Below are positions 1 to 7,811 of a DNA stretch of 27,134 nucleotides, one piece after another. How positions within the stretch are numbered: position 1 is the stretch's first letter; every line of letters begins with the position of its first letter. Source of the stretch: JBAXHO01 sp037138855 (lineage in GTDB: Bacteria > Patescibacteriota > Dojkabacteria > B142 > OLB20). Under the pieces are notes generated by a model. That model ran no database searches, had not been told where the DNA came from, and was given only the letters and a program-made list of their open reading frames with translations. A program made the position numbers and the translations under genes. The stretch covers positions 1-27,134 of the forward strand of contig JBAXHO010000020.1 of NCBI GenBank assembly GCA_037138855.1, in the 5' to 3' direction.

Positions 1-92
1 CTTACAGTATATCACTTTTCAGCGTTTTTAGACCCCCGTTTTTGATATTAAGCCAATATCTTCAATTTCGTACTTTTGATTTGTTTTCAAAG

Positions 93-920
93 TTAGGAAA
101 TTTGGGTTACGTCTTTCTCAAAAATCACACGTCCCTCCCGAACAGCACTTTCCAAAAATCCTTCCCCTTCTTCATCTTTCATGTATTGAAATTCTTCTGG
201 GGTATATATCAAAGGTTCAATTACTGGACTTTGACCACGAGTAATAGTACGTACTTTTTTAATTCTCTGAATAAATGATAATTTGGTATCAGCAATAATT
301 AAAATATCCATTGTACCGGTTTTCTTCTCAGGATACTCACGCGCATATCCGCCAAAAAGTACAATCTTTTCCGGATTCAATTCATTAATAATTTTATTTT
401 TTATTTCTATTAAACGATTTTCAATTTGTTGAGCATTATAAGACTCAATTACCTTAATATCTCCATGCATCTCTGTGACTGGAAATCTCAAAATCTCACC
501 CACTTTATCTAGGATTTCTCCAGCCTGATTTAGAGCTTTCCTGGCATCTTCCTCGTTGATCAGCTCATGTGGAGTAACACGTTTGCCTGGAATCAAAAAT
601 GGATATCTGGAAATAAATGTAAATGATTCAATATGCTTAAAACGAAAAATTGTATCATGACAACGGAGATTGACATTATTGCAAATACCAAGCAAAATTG
701 GAATTTTATGCATACGAGGAGGCTGCCAACCGGCATGAGCAATTATAGCTTTGAAAGCCTTTTCTACAGACTGTTCTGCCTGATAGGTAGACCATTCATA
801 ATAACCGTGTTCCATGCTCAAAGTAGCAGCATGAAAATCAAAATCAGCTTGTTTAAACCAGACCTTATATCGATCTTTATTAATTGCATTCTGATGTAAA
901 AATTCACCGTTTATTGCCAA
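93..920 (-). CDS. HEPN domain - nucleotidyltransferase-fold fusion protein
   Basis: The 275-residue product joins two domains. Residues about 15-140 match the PF05168-type HEPN pattern: helical, with AEQSVEKAFKAI near 48-59, a short MHKIP helix start and SRYP at 104-107. Residues about 160-250 have a minimal-nucleotidyltransferase fold, with LFGGYAR at 188-194 and TMDILII at 203-209. Families of this type carry GS and DxD; here the serine is glycine and the first aspartate is threonine, so metal-dependent transfer is doubtful. HEPN and MNT proteins usually form two-gene toxin-antitoxin pairs; here both are on one chain. The start is TTG at 918-920, 17 bases after the upstream stop, because no ATG precedes the HEPN helix. 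A toxin-antitoxin or RNA-processing role is inference. Confidence 0.75.
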   Translation of the reverse strand: MAINGEFLHQNAINKDRYKVWFKQADFDFHAATLSMEHGYYEWSTYQAEQSVEKAFKAIIAHAGWQPPRMHKIPILLGICNNVNLRCHDTIFRFKHIESFTFISRYPFLIPGKRVTPHELINEEDARKALNQAGEILDKVGEILRFPVTEMHGDIKVIESYNAQQIENRLIEIKNKIINELNPEKIVLFGGYAREYPEKKTGTMDILIIADTKLSFIQRIKKVRTITRGQSPVIEPLIYTPEEFQYMKDEEGEGFLESAVREGRVIFEKDVTQIS

Positions 921-937
921 TAGATTTTGTCTTAAAA

Positions 938-1525
938 TTAATTCATATCTTCAGAGTGACCAATCAAGAAAGTTTTATTACTCATTAAAAAATCCATAAT
1001 AAAAACATCACGACGTTTTTTCCTAAGTAAAAATTCAGCTGCTTTCAGAACAGCATAATGTACCTCCCGATTTAAATTTTTTTCTACTTCAGCAACTATT
1101 GCTGCTAAACTATCGAGATTAACTTCACCTACTACAATTAAATCAACCTTATTCGCTTGCGCCAGATTACGAATATAATTCTCTGTAAGTACAGCAAATT
1201 TAACTTCACCAATTTTACTAGCATTTTTAACAATTGCACCACCTAAACCAAAAGATTTATGAATAATACTGGTAAGTTCATCCAAAAAAATATGTCTTGA
1301 ATTTAACGCAAAATATTTTTTATTGCCACGGGGCTCGCTAGTAAGAAATCCAATTTCTTCAAGCCTTGACAGTTCTCTCCTTACAGCATTTATCTCTTCA
1401 TCAAATTCTCTTACTGCACCACGTAAATGAATTGGAACTTCAGGATTTAACACAAAATATTTAAGTGCTTTAATCCGTACTTTGGAAATAAATAAAGCAT
1501 CTAAACTTTTAAAAACATTACTCAT
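938..1525 (-). CDS. Winged-helix regulator fused to a degenerate nucleotidyltransferase-like domain
   Basis: The protein has 195 residues. Residues 1-85 look like an ArsR-type winged helix: helices ending in RRELSRLEEIGFLTSE, then a beta wing with GNKKYFALN. Residues about 105-165 resemble an MNT fold: the strand VKFAVL, then NKVDLIVVGEVNLDSL, which matches the usual SDIDLLVVG strand. The GS pair reads EN (115-116) and the first aspartate of DxD is lysine (126), so catalysis looks lost. wHTH-MNT proteins of this design are often annotated as transcriptional regulators. It lies 17 bases upstream of the HEPN fusion gene and is probably co-transcribed. It may bind DNA and regulate the unit; that is inference. 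Confidence 0.7.
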   Translation of the reverse strand: MSNVFKSLDALFISKVRIKALKYFVLNPEVPIHLRGAVREFDEEINAVRRELSRLEEIGFLTSEPRGNKKYFALNSRHIFLDELTSIIHKSFGLGGAIVKNASKIGEVKFAVLTENYIRNLAQANKVDLIVVGEVNLDSLAAIVAEVEKNLNREVHYAVLKAAEFLLRKKRRDVFIMDFLMSNKTFLIGHSEDMN

Positions 1526-1599
1526 AATTCTAAAATGCTAATATGAAATATGATACTAAGTCCTTTCAAATACTAAATAATATTGATTGTAGACCTTGC

Positions 1600-1649
1600 A
1601 TTTTAAATCTGCTGAAGTTAATTTTGAATATGCACACCAGATTTAAAAT
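1600..1649. repeat. 12-base inverted repeat
   Basis: ATTTTAAATCTG at 1600-1611 is exactly complementary to CAGATTTAAAAT at 1638-1649. The 26-base spacing is long and no T-run follows, so it is not a standard terminator. It may be a regulator site upstream of the winged-helix gene. Confidence 0.5.
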
Positions 1650-1855
1650 TTTAGGCTATTATAGCCACAATTATTATTTATAAGGTCTATAGAATAATTC
1701 CGGTCGATGTTCGATTATATAAACTCACAATGAAAAATAATCAAACTGACGCGGTATTAATAAGCAAAAGACTGTGATAAATACAATATGAGTAATATAT
1801 TAGCACATTTTATCACTTATGATAATCCCCAGTTCTCGAAAAATTTTATTCGTGT

Positions 1856-1924
1856 TAGATAAATGAATATGTTACCGAAAAGGTAAAAATTAACTCCCGC
1901 TAGATAAATCAATGTGTTACCGAA
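1856..1924. repeat. Two 24-base direct repeats downstream of recA
   Basis: The segments at 1856-1879 and 1901-1924 match at 22 of 24 positions (pattern TAGATAAATsAATrTGTTAC then CGAA). They are spaced 45 bases start to start, just after the recA stop. I find no further copies in the window, so this is not a CRISPR array. Confidence 0.6.
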
Positions 1925-1935
1925 GCAAGACTTGA

Positions 1936-2997
1936 TTATTTCATTTTTGCTTTTTCTCGTACTGCTGCAAAAATTTCTTTACGTAATTTATCATCTGACT
2001 TTAAAAGCTCTTTAGTGCCTTCTTTGCCTTGTGCTAACTGTAAATCGCCCTTTTTATACCAGGCACCTGCTTTTTGAATAATATCAAAATGTACTGCAGC
2101 ATCTATCAAAGAACTGACTTTATCAATTCCAGTTGGATAAACAATATCAAAAATTGCTTCTTTAAATGGTGGAGCCATTTTATTTTTCACTACTTTTACT
2201 TTTACTACATGACCTTTGACATCATCCAAAGTACCAATTTTTTCCTTTCTTCTAATTTCCATTCGAATAGAAGCATAAAACTTCAATGCATTACCACCAG
2301 TTGTCGTTTCCGGGTTACCAAACATTACGCCAATTTTCATTCTTAGCTGATTAGTGAAAATAATAGTTGTCCCCATTTTGGACGCAATACCTGTAATTTT
2401 ACGTAGTGCCTGACTCATCAATCTAGCCTGAAGTCCCATATGTGAATCACCCATTTCTCCTTCGATCTCGGCTCTTGGTGTAAGTGCAGCCACTGAATCA
2501 ATTGCTACTACATCTACTGCTCCAGAACGTACAAGAGTTTCCAGAATTTCCAAAGCCTGTTCACCATTATCTGGCTGAGAAACCAACAGTTCATCTGTAT
2601 CCACTCCTATAGCCTTAGCATAAGTAGGATCAAAAGCATGTTCTGCATCAATAAAGGCTGCGACACCGCCTTTGCTTTGAGCTTCAGCAATTATATGCAA
2701 AACCAAAGTAGTTTTTCCTGATGATTCTGGTCCATAAATTTCTACAATTCTGCCTCTAGGTACTCCACCAATGCCTAAAGCAATATCTAATGATAAAGCT
2801 CCTGTAGAAATCACTTCCACATCAACCACAGGCTTATCTCCAAGGCGCATCACTGATCCTTTACCAAATTGTTTTTCTATTTGTTGCATGGCGAGATCTA
2901 AAGCTTTTTGTTTTCCCGGGTCAATTTTTGATTTTGTCGGTGATAAAATGGGTTTGATCACTGTCGTAGAAGCTGAAGCAGTAGTTGAAGTTGTCAT
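1936..2997 (-). CDS. recA: Recombinase A
   Basis: The 353-residue product is full-length RecA. It promotes strand exchange in recombinational repair and drives LexA-type self-cleavage where SOS regulation exists. Visible are the Walker A GPESSGKTT from residue 89, the Walker B strand VDVVAIDSVAAL, the IFTNQLRMKIGVMFGNPETTTGG segment containing DNA-binding loop L2, and the C-terminal KVVKNKMAPPFKEA. The N-terminus carries about 25 extra residues rich in Thr, Ser and Ala before the usual DPGKQKALDLA start. The ATG is kept because no other in-frame methionine fits, but a shorter form is possible. It stands alone, with its own promoter. Confidence 0.97.
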   Translation of the reverse strand: MTTSTTASASTTVIKPILSPTKSKIDPGKQKALDLAMQQIEKQFGKGSVMRLGDKPVVDVEVISTGALSLDIALGIGGVPRGRIVEIYGPESSGKTTLVLHIIAEAQSKGGVAAFIDAEHAFDPTYAKAIGVDTDELLVSQPDNGEQALEILETLVRSGAVDVVAIDSVAALTPRAEIEGEMGDSHMGLQARLMSQALRKITGIASKMGTTIIFTNQLRMKIGVMFGNPETTTGGNALKFYASIRMEIRRKEKIGTLDDVKGHVVKVKVVKNKMAPPFKEAIFDIVYPTGIDKVSSLIDAAVHFDIIQKAGAWYKKGDLQLAQGKEGTKELLKSDDKLRKEIFAAVREKAKMK

Positions 2998-3031
2998 AAA
3001 ATTATAATAAAAAATGAAATAATATTTATAT

Positions 3032-3059
3032 AGTATACTTAGTATACTGGCAGAGTCAA
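3032..3059 (-). promoter_or_regulatory. recA promoter with overlapping palindromic operator candidate
   Basis: On the minus strand TTGACT (3054-3059) is followed after 16 bases by TATACT (3032-3037), giving a leader of about 28 bases before recA. The 17-base AGTATACTTAGTATACT at 3032-3048 is two copies of the self-complementary AGTATACT around a single base, and it covers the -10 box and half the spacer. A repressor there would block transcription. Assignment to LexA is inference. Confidence 0.6.
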
Positions 3060-3220
3060 ATTAATTACTATTTAATTATCAAAAACTTATCATCATCCCC
3101 GAATTTGCTCTAGAGTATTTGAAAAGATATAAAATAGTAAATATGCTAATTTATTTACAGCAAAAATACTATGATTTGTAATAAATACTTTAACAGGAAT
3201 TTCTTAAAAATTTCTTAAAT

Positions 3221-4432
3221 TTATACTTTTTTTGTATATTGTTGGGCCACCCATCCTGAAGTATTGTTTCCAAGATCAATTTTGACCCAGCCTCCATCAT
3301 TTCTCTCTAAAACAATAAAGCGCTGTGCTGTAGATACCCTGGTCGTAACTTCAGCTGAGCCAGATGCACTAGCCCTTACTTTTAAATATCCGACACCAGT
3401 TTCTGAAATCTCAATTATTTCTTTATCAGGTCGAAGCACATTTAATTTAATATCAAAAGATAAATTGGAATAAGGGACTCCTAAAGAATTAATCAACTTA
3501 AATTTTTCAATCTGCTCTCCAAAATATAATGGCACTGCGAGTTTCACTTGGTATTCTTGAGATTCACCTGGACGAAGCATAGAACCTTCCGGCATCAAGG
3601 CAACTTGAGTTAAACTGATCCAGACTTCATTAATATAAAACTTGCTAAAACCTCCTGCTTCTTTAGATACCAATGGCTCATAGTCGCTTCCCTGATAAAG
3701 CACACTGTCACTATTATTTTTCAAAATTATCTTAGCTATTACATTATCACCATATTTTACACTTTCACTTGGTAAAGTAACTTTTTCAATACTTAAATTA
3801 TATGTTTTAGTGTTTGGTACTAATTGTGGTTGTATTTTTAGCTTAAACTCATCAAGACTTTTCGTCCAATGTCCACTTATCAAATCATTGGCCTTAATAG
3901 TTACCATACCTTCAGTTGTAACCTGATAAATTACATTCTTCATTTGTACTTGATCCAAAGCAATATTTTGCCGATTTACAATATCTAAAATTAATCCAGG
4001 TAAAGAATCTTTAGCTGAAGTCGAGAAATCTACCCCATCCGGCTGAGCTAAATATCCGATTACAATAGGTCCTGAAAGTGTGCTCTCTATCTTTAGTCTC
4101 TGATCTTCACCCTTGGAATTTCCTTTATAGATAGTACCATCAGGAAGCAGCAAATAATGATATGTGAAATCACCAAAATTTAATTTAGCAGCCTGATAAT
4201 AAAATAATCCTTGAAGCCATTCCAACTCAGAATAATTTTCAGAGGAATTAACAAAAATTGGGGTGATAATAATTGAATTGCTACTGCCATAATTTTCTGC
4301 TTCCTTTACCAGCTGTTCATCAAAATTTGCTTGTTTACGTGCAATAATTGTAACTGCTGATACATGCTGAGATCCAATGAAGCCAAAACATATTATTACC
4401 AGAAATATTAGCAGAAACAGGTGCCTTTTCAT
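3221..4432 (-). CDS. Secreted peptidoglycan-recognition-like protein with C-terminal SH3b domain
   Basis: The 403-residue product starts with a signal peptide (MKRHLFLLIFLVIICFGFIG, cleavage probably after VSA near 26). Residues about 45-200 resemble an N-acetylmuramoyl-L-alanine amidase 2/PGRP fold: YHYLLLPDGTIYKGN at 91-105 matches the catalytic-tyrosine strand, and SGHW at 186-189 could give one zinc ligand. The first zinc histidine expected after strand one is not there (the strand reads IIITPIF), so hydrolase activity is uncertain. Residues about 210-335 look like a beta-sandwich, and 345-403 form an SH3b domain (GYLKVRASAS to GWVAQQY) of the wall-binding kind. It lies two bases after holA, last of the murJ-holA run. 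Confidence 0.65.
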   Translation of the reverse strand: MKRHLFLLIFLVIICFGFIGSQHVSAVTIIARKQANFDEQLVKEAENYGSSNSIIITPIFVNSSENYSELEWLQGLFYYQAAKLNFGDFTYHYLLLPDGTIYKGNSKGEDQRLKIESTLSGPIVIGYLAQPDGVDFSTSAKDSLPGLILDIVNRQNIALDQVQMKNVIYQVTTEGMVTIKANDLISGHWTKSLDEFKLKIQPQLVPNTKTYNLSIEKVTLPSESVKYGDNVIAKIILKNNSDSVLYQGSDYEPLVSKEAGGFSKFYINEVWISLTQVALMPEGSMLRPGESQEYQVKLAVPLYFGEQIEKFKLINSLGVPYSNLSFDIKLNVLRPDKEIIEISETGVGYLKVRASASGSAEVTTRVSTAQRFIVLERNDGGWVKIDLGNNTSGWVAQQYTKKV

Positions 4433-4434
4433 TT

Positions 4435-5358
4435 TTAAATACTTGCAATAAATAAATTTAGTCCAATGATTGGCTCTATTCTACCTTGCTTGACAGCAAA
4501 ATCCAAGTCAACAATTTTACTAAAAAGAAATTTAATTTTTTTGACATCAAATTTATACAAATACTTACTGGCCTTAGAAAGCACAAACGGATGCAATTTG
4601 AGCCGCTCAGTTAAATCGTTACGACTAATCTCTTTACTCAATAACAAAAAAAGAATTTTTAATTGTCTTGCTAACATACTTACTATAAATGGATAATCTG
4701 ATTGTGTCTTGAGAAGATACTTTAATTCCTGAAGTGCTTTTTGACGATCACGTGCTGCCAATGCATCCAGAAGAGACCAAACTTCTCTTTCCTGATCAGT
4801 AGCTGAAATAATCTCCAGATCTTTTAATTCAAATATTTCTCTAGCCTGACTTTTTAAATATAAAGTTATTTTTTCAATTTCTTGAATCAATACCTCTTGC
4901 CAAGGTCCCACTTTTTCAATAATTTTAAATATCAAATTAGTAGCTACTTTCAATCCTTCAATTTCAAACTGTTTTTTCACCCAATTTATCAACTCTTGTT
5001 CTGAAAGTGATTTGAACTCCTGAACTGTAAAATGCTTTAAAAAAAACTTGTAAATTTTGGTCCGTTTATCAATAGCTGAAGCTTCCCAAAAATATAAATC
5101 AGCTGCCAAAATTTGATTTTTTTCCAAGAAATTTAATAACGCTTCCTGCAAACTCTTTTTTTTATTATGAAAAAATAACTTTATCACTTGAGTTTGTGGG
5201 GCATTGGCAAATAAAGAATAACTATCACCAGCAGCAACAATCTTCCCGATATTATCAAGCTCATCACCCCAAATTATTTTAACTTCCTTACCTTGGATTG
5301 CTTTTTTTAAAGCAGTTGCACTTGCATAAGAGTTTTCACCATGAAAAATAAAAATCAT
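4435..5358 (-). CDS. holA: DNA polymerase III subunit delta
   Basis: The 307-residue product is the delta subunit of the clamp loader, which opens the beta sliding clamp. Features are the N-terminal MIFIFHGENSY strand-turn, the central INWVKKQFEIEGLKV segment typical of the second domain, and the C-terminal helical collar with VWSLLDALAARDRQKALQEL and SMLARQLKILFLL. It is slightly shorter than most family members. The start ATG overlaps the stop of the upstream gene by four bases (ATGA), suggesting translational coupling. It sits among envelope genes in the same orientation. Confidence 0.85.
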   Translation of the reverse strand: MIFIFHGENSYASATALKKAIQGKEVKIIWGDELDNIGKIVAAGDSYSLFANAPQTQVIKLFFHNKKKSLQEALLNFLEKNQILAADLYFWEASAIDKRTKIYKFFLKHFTVQEFKSLSEQELINWVKKQFEIEGLKVATNLIFKIIEKVGPWQEVLIQEIEKITLYLKSQAREIFELKDLEIISATDQEREVWSLLDALAARDRQKALQELKYLLKTQSDYPFIVSMLARQLKILFLLLSKEISRNDLTERLKLHPFVLSKASKYLYKFDVKKIKFLFSKIVDLDFAVKQGRIEPIIGLNLFIASI

Positions 5359-6026
5359 TGCTTTTCAACATTAAGAATTAATCGATTTTCCTCAAACCAA
5401 CTATCTGTGATAAAAACATTTTTATCAAATTTATCCTGATTAAGAATTTCTATTAATAGGTCCTTGAGAGATTTCTGATGAATCAAATCATTGATTTTTA
5501 TAAAATATTTGTTCACTAATTTTATCAATGACTCTGGGACATTGAACCTAATAAAGCCAATAGAATCAATGTTTAAAGAATGATCACCATTTTCTTTCAA
5601 AATAACTTTGATCCATAAAGGTGCTTTTTTCTCTTCTTCAATATTAAAATACAATGTTAATTGATGATCTGAAATCAAGGCATCGGCGGCACTAAAAGCA
5701 TTATATTTTTCACTAATTAAAACCGAAAGTTGCGTTTCATCCAATGACAATTCTTCGCGACCTTGAACTGCATTGATTTCCTGATATATTTCATCAGAGT
5801 TTTCCAAATACACTCTAGGTTCATAATTGGAATTCAAATATTTCTTAAAAGGTGTCCAGACACTTGGAGGTCGAAAAATTAATAATATGACTATTAAAAC
5901 CAAGCCAAGCTGGACCAAAATCATTAAAGTTATTATTAATGAACGTAATGATCTAACCAAATGAAATGGTAACTTTAGAATACTAATCAAGAGATTTGAT
6001 TTTTTAGGTTGGAATTGTGAATCCAT
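5355..6026 (-). CDS. Single-pass membrane protein of unknown function
   Basis: The 223-residue product is not recognised. A basic N-terminus (residues 1-30) precedes one transmembrane helix at about 31-52 (SLIITLMILVQLGLVLIVIL). An extracytoplasmic region of about 165 residues follows, mixed alpha/beta and rich in charged residues, with no cysteine pairs and no motif I can name. It begins directly after the murJ stop and ends in a four-base overlap with holA, so it is very probably translated with both. An envelope role beside MurJ is inference from position. Confidence 0.75.
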   Translation of the reverse strand: MDSQFQPKKSNLLISILKLPFHLVRSLRSLIITLMILVQLGLVLIVILLIFRPPSVWTPFKKYLNSNYEPRVYLENSDEIYQEINAVQGREELSLDETQLSVLISEKYNAFSAADALISDHQLTLYFNIEEEKKAPLWIKVILKENGDHSLNIDSIGFIRFNVPESLIKLVNKYFIKINDLIHQKSLKDLLIEILNQDKFDKNVFITDSWFEENRLILNVEKQ

Positions 6027-7748
6027 TTATTTTTTCTTAAAGCGTTTCAGATTTCTCCCAATAAATGTAATAAAGGTTTCTACTTCTTCGATTCCTAAAA
6101 TGAAGCTTACCCAGAGATAAAGCATAAATGCAGCAAAAGAAGTAGTGACTGTTAATAATATTAATTGTAATGTTTTGGCAGTATCCAATACCTCTTCCCA
6201 CATTTTACTCATTGCATAACTCACTATCAGCATCAATAAAACTACCAGTAATTTCTTCAGAATTTTGATCACAATTGGCTTTAGTTCAGTCACTGCCCCG
6301 CGATATTTTAGCATGCCCACTAAAAATATAAATTCCATAGTAAAAATCAAACTTGAACTCAAAGCTAAACCACCTACTCCTGCTGCGCCAGTCCCTTTTG
6401 AGAAAAAATAACCAAAGTGAAAAGTAATTTCCCTGATGGAAAAATTAGGAAAATGACTAAAATAATTAGTAAACATAATTCCTGTGACGGCACCACCAAT
6501 CATCACAAAGATACTGGAAATCAAAGGAATACGTGAATCATGAATTGAATAATAAATCCTAAATAATGTACCCCGTAATCCTTCAAAAGATATTCCCAAT
6601 GTAAAAAATAATAATACCCATGCTACCTGCTTTGTATCTTCCCAATTAAAACTTCCTCCAAAAATACCATAAACTAATCGAACAATCGGAATACGCAAAA
6701 CCAATAAAATCACCGCCACTGGAAGCGAAAGAAACAAAACCTGGTTTATTAATTTACTGATTAACTTTTCAAATTCAACTTTCGCACCCTTGGCATAAAG
6801 CTTGGAAAGTGAAGGAAATGAAGCCAGTGCAAATGATGTACCAAATACAGTTAATGGAAAGCTTATCAGGCGTATAGCAAATTGATAAGCCGTCAATGAA
6901 CCGGTGGTAAGTCCAAAGGCAATCACACTATCAACAACTACAGCGAATTGTTCAGCACTGAGACTAATTATTCGAGGTAAACCCAATTTAAAAACATCTT
7001 TAAAATGACGATCTTTCCAATCAATAAATCCATATTTAAGACTAATTCCTAAATGCTTCATCAAAGGTAACTGAATGACTAAATGTAAAAAAGAACCAAG
7101 AAAAGTACCCCAGACCAATCCCCAAATACTGCCATGCATCAAAGGGACCAATATCATTATTCCAATGGTTCGACCCAGATTAAAAAAAATTGGAGCTAAC
7201 TGAGGAATAATAAAACGATGATAAATATTTAGTGAGGTTGAAACAAAAGCACTAATTGCCAGAAAAATTTGCGGAATTAACAACACCCGCATCATTAAAA
7301 CTACCTGTTGCATTTCGGCAGCACTAATTTTACTAGTGCCTGAATCAGTCATACTCACTGCCAATGGAACCAATCTACCAGCAAATATTCCAGTAAGAAT
7401 CGAAAGCAAAATAAACACACCAACGCTAATATTGAAAGTAGTACTGAAAGAACGAGTAAATAACTTATCACCCTGCTGCTCTTTTACTTTTACAAAAATT
7501 GGGATAATAGAACCGGAAATAGCACCAATTAAAATGATGTTAGTAATCGTTTCAGGAATAACTGAAGCCAGATAAAATATATCTGTCTCTTTGCCGGCAC
7601 CAAACTGTCTGGCAGTAAGAGTTTGCAGTAACATTCCGCTAACTTTACCGAAGAAACCAAGGATCATCAGAATGGCTGCTGCTGACAAAATTTCATTCTG
7701 TTCTTTAACGAGTAATGTCTTGATAGATTTTAGGGCGCGTGTAACCAT
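6027..7748 (-). CDS. murJ: Lipid II flippase MurJ
   Basis: The 573-residue polytopic protein belongs to the MurJ/MviN branch of the MOP superfamily, which moves lipid II across the membrane for peptidoglycan synthesis. Evidence is the N-terminal AAAILMILGFFGKVSGMLLQTLTARQFGAGKETD (14-47, written here only to mark the family-typical first helix and loop), PIFVKVKEQQGD, the QLAPIFFNLGR segment and about 14 hydrophobic helices. The ATG is at 7746-7748, 63 bases after pnp and only nine bases from a heptanucleotide array. The stop abuts the start of the next gene. Confidence 0.93.
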   Translation of the reverse strand: MVTRALKSIKTLLVKEQNEILSAAAILMILGFFGKVSGMLLQTLTARQFGAGKETDIFYLASVIPETITNIILIGAISGSIIPIFVKVKEQQGDKLFTRSFSTTFNISVGVFILLSILTGIFAGRLVPLAVSMTDSGTSKISAAEMQQVVLMMRVLLIPQIFLAISAFVSTSLNIYHRFIIPQLAPIFFNLGRTIGIMILVPLMHGSIWGLVWGTFLGSFLHLVIQLPLMKHLGISLKYGFIDWKDRHFKDVFKLGLPRIISLSAEQFAVVVDSVIAFGLTTGSLTAYQFAIRLISFPLTVFGTSFALASFPSLSKLYAKGAKVEFEKLISKLINQVLFLSLPVAVILLVLRIPIVRLVYGIFGGSFNWEDTKQVAWVLLFFTLGISFEGLRGTLFRIYYSIHDSRIPLISSIFVMIGGAVTGIMFTNYFSHFPNFSIREITFHFGYFFSKGTGAAGVGGLALSSSLIFTMEFIFLVGMLKYRGAVTELKPIVIKILKKLLVVLLMLIVSYAMSKMWEEVLDTAKTLQLILLTVTTSFAAFMLYLWVSFILGIEEVETFITFIGRNLKRFKKK

Positions 7749-7757
7749 AAACTAAAT

Positions 7758-7792
7758 CGGTGTCCGGTATCCGGTGATCGGTAATCGGAAAT
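7758..7792. repeat. Heptanucleotide array A (CGGTnnn)
   Basis: Five 7-base units in phase: CGGTGTC, CGGTATC, CGGTGAT, CGGTAAT, CGGAAAT. It fills the space between pnp and murJ and ends nine bases before the murJ start codon on the minus strand. Confidence 0.8.
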
Positions 7793-7811
7793 AATTTATA
7801 AATTAAGAACG

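Larger units (their letters stand above)
1526..1935. other. Intergenic region with inverted and direct repeats
   Basis: This 410-base stretch holds no convincing gene. It contains a 12-base perfect inverted repeat (1600-1611 and 1638-1649, ATTTTAAATCTG and its complement) with a 26-base loop. A 24-base direct repeat lies close to the recA stop. The upstream region of the winged-helix gene, including its promoter, must fall in the low-numbered part, but I cannot pick a convincing -35/-10 pair. Confidence 0.5.

Noticed and set aside
42..278. Plus-strand reading frame of 78 codons
   Set aside because: It lies opposite the HEPN-NT gene, is phenylalanine-rich and has no family features, as expected for a shadow frame.
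1856..1924. CRISPR array
   Set aside because: Only two repeats are present, with mismatches and one 21-base spacer, and no cas genes are near.
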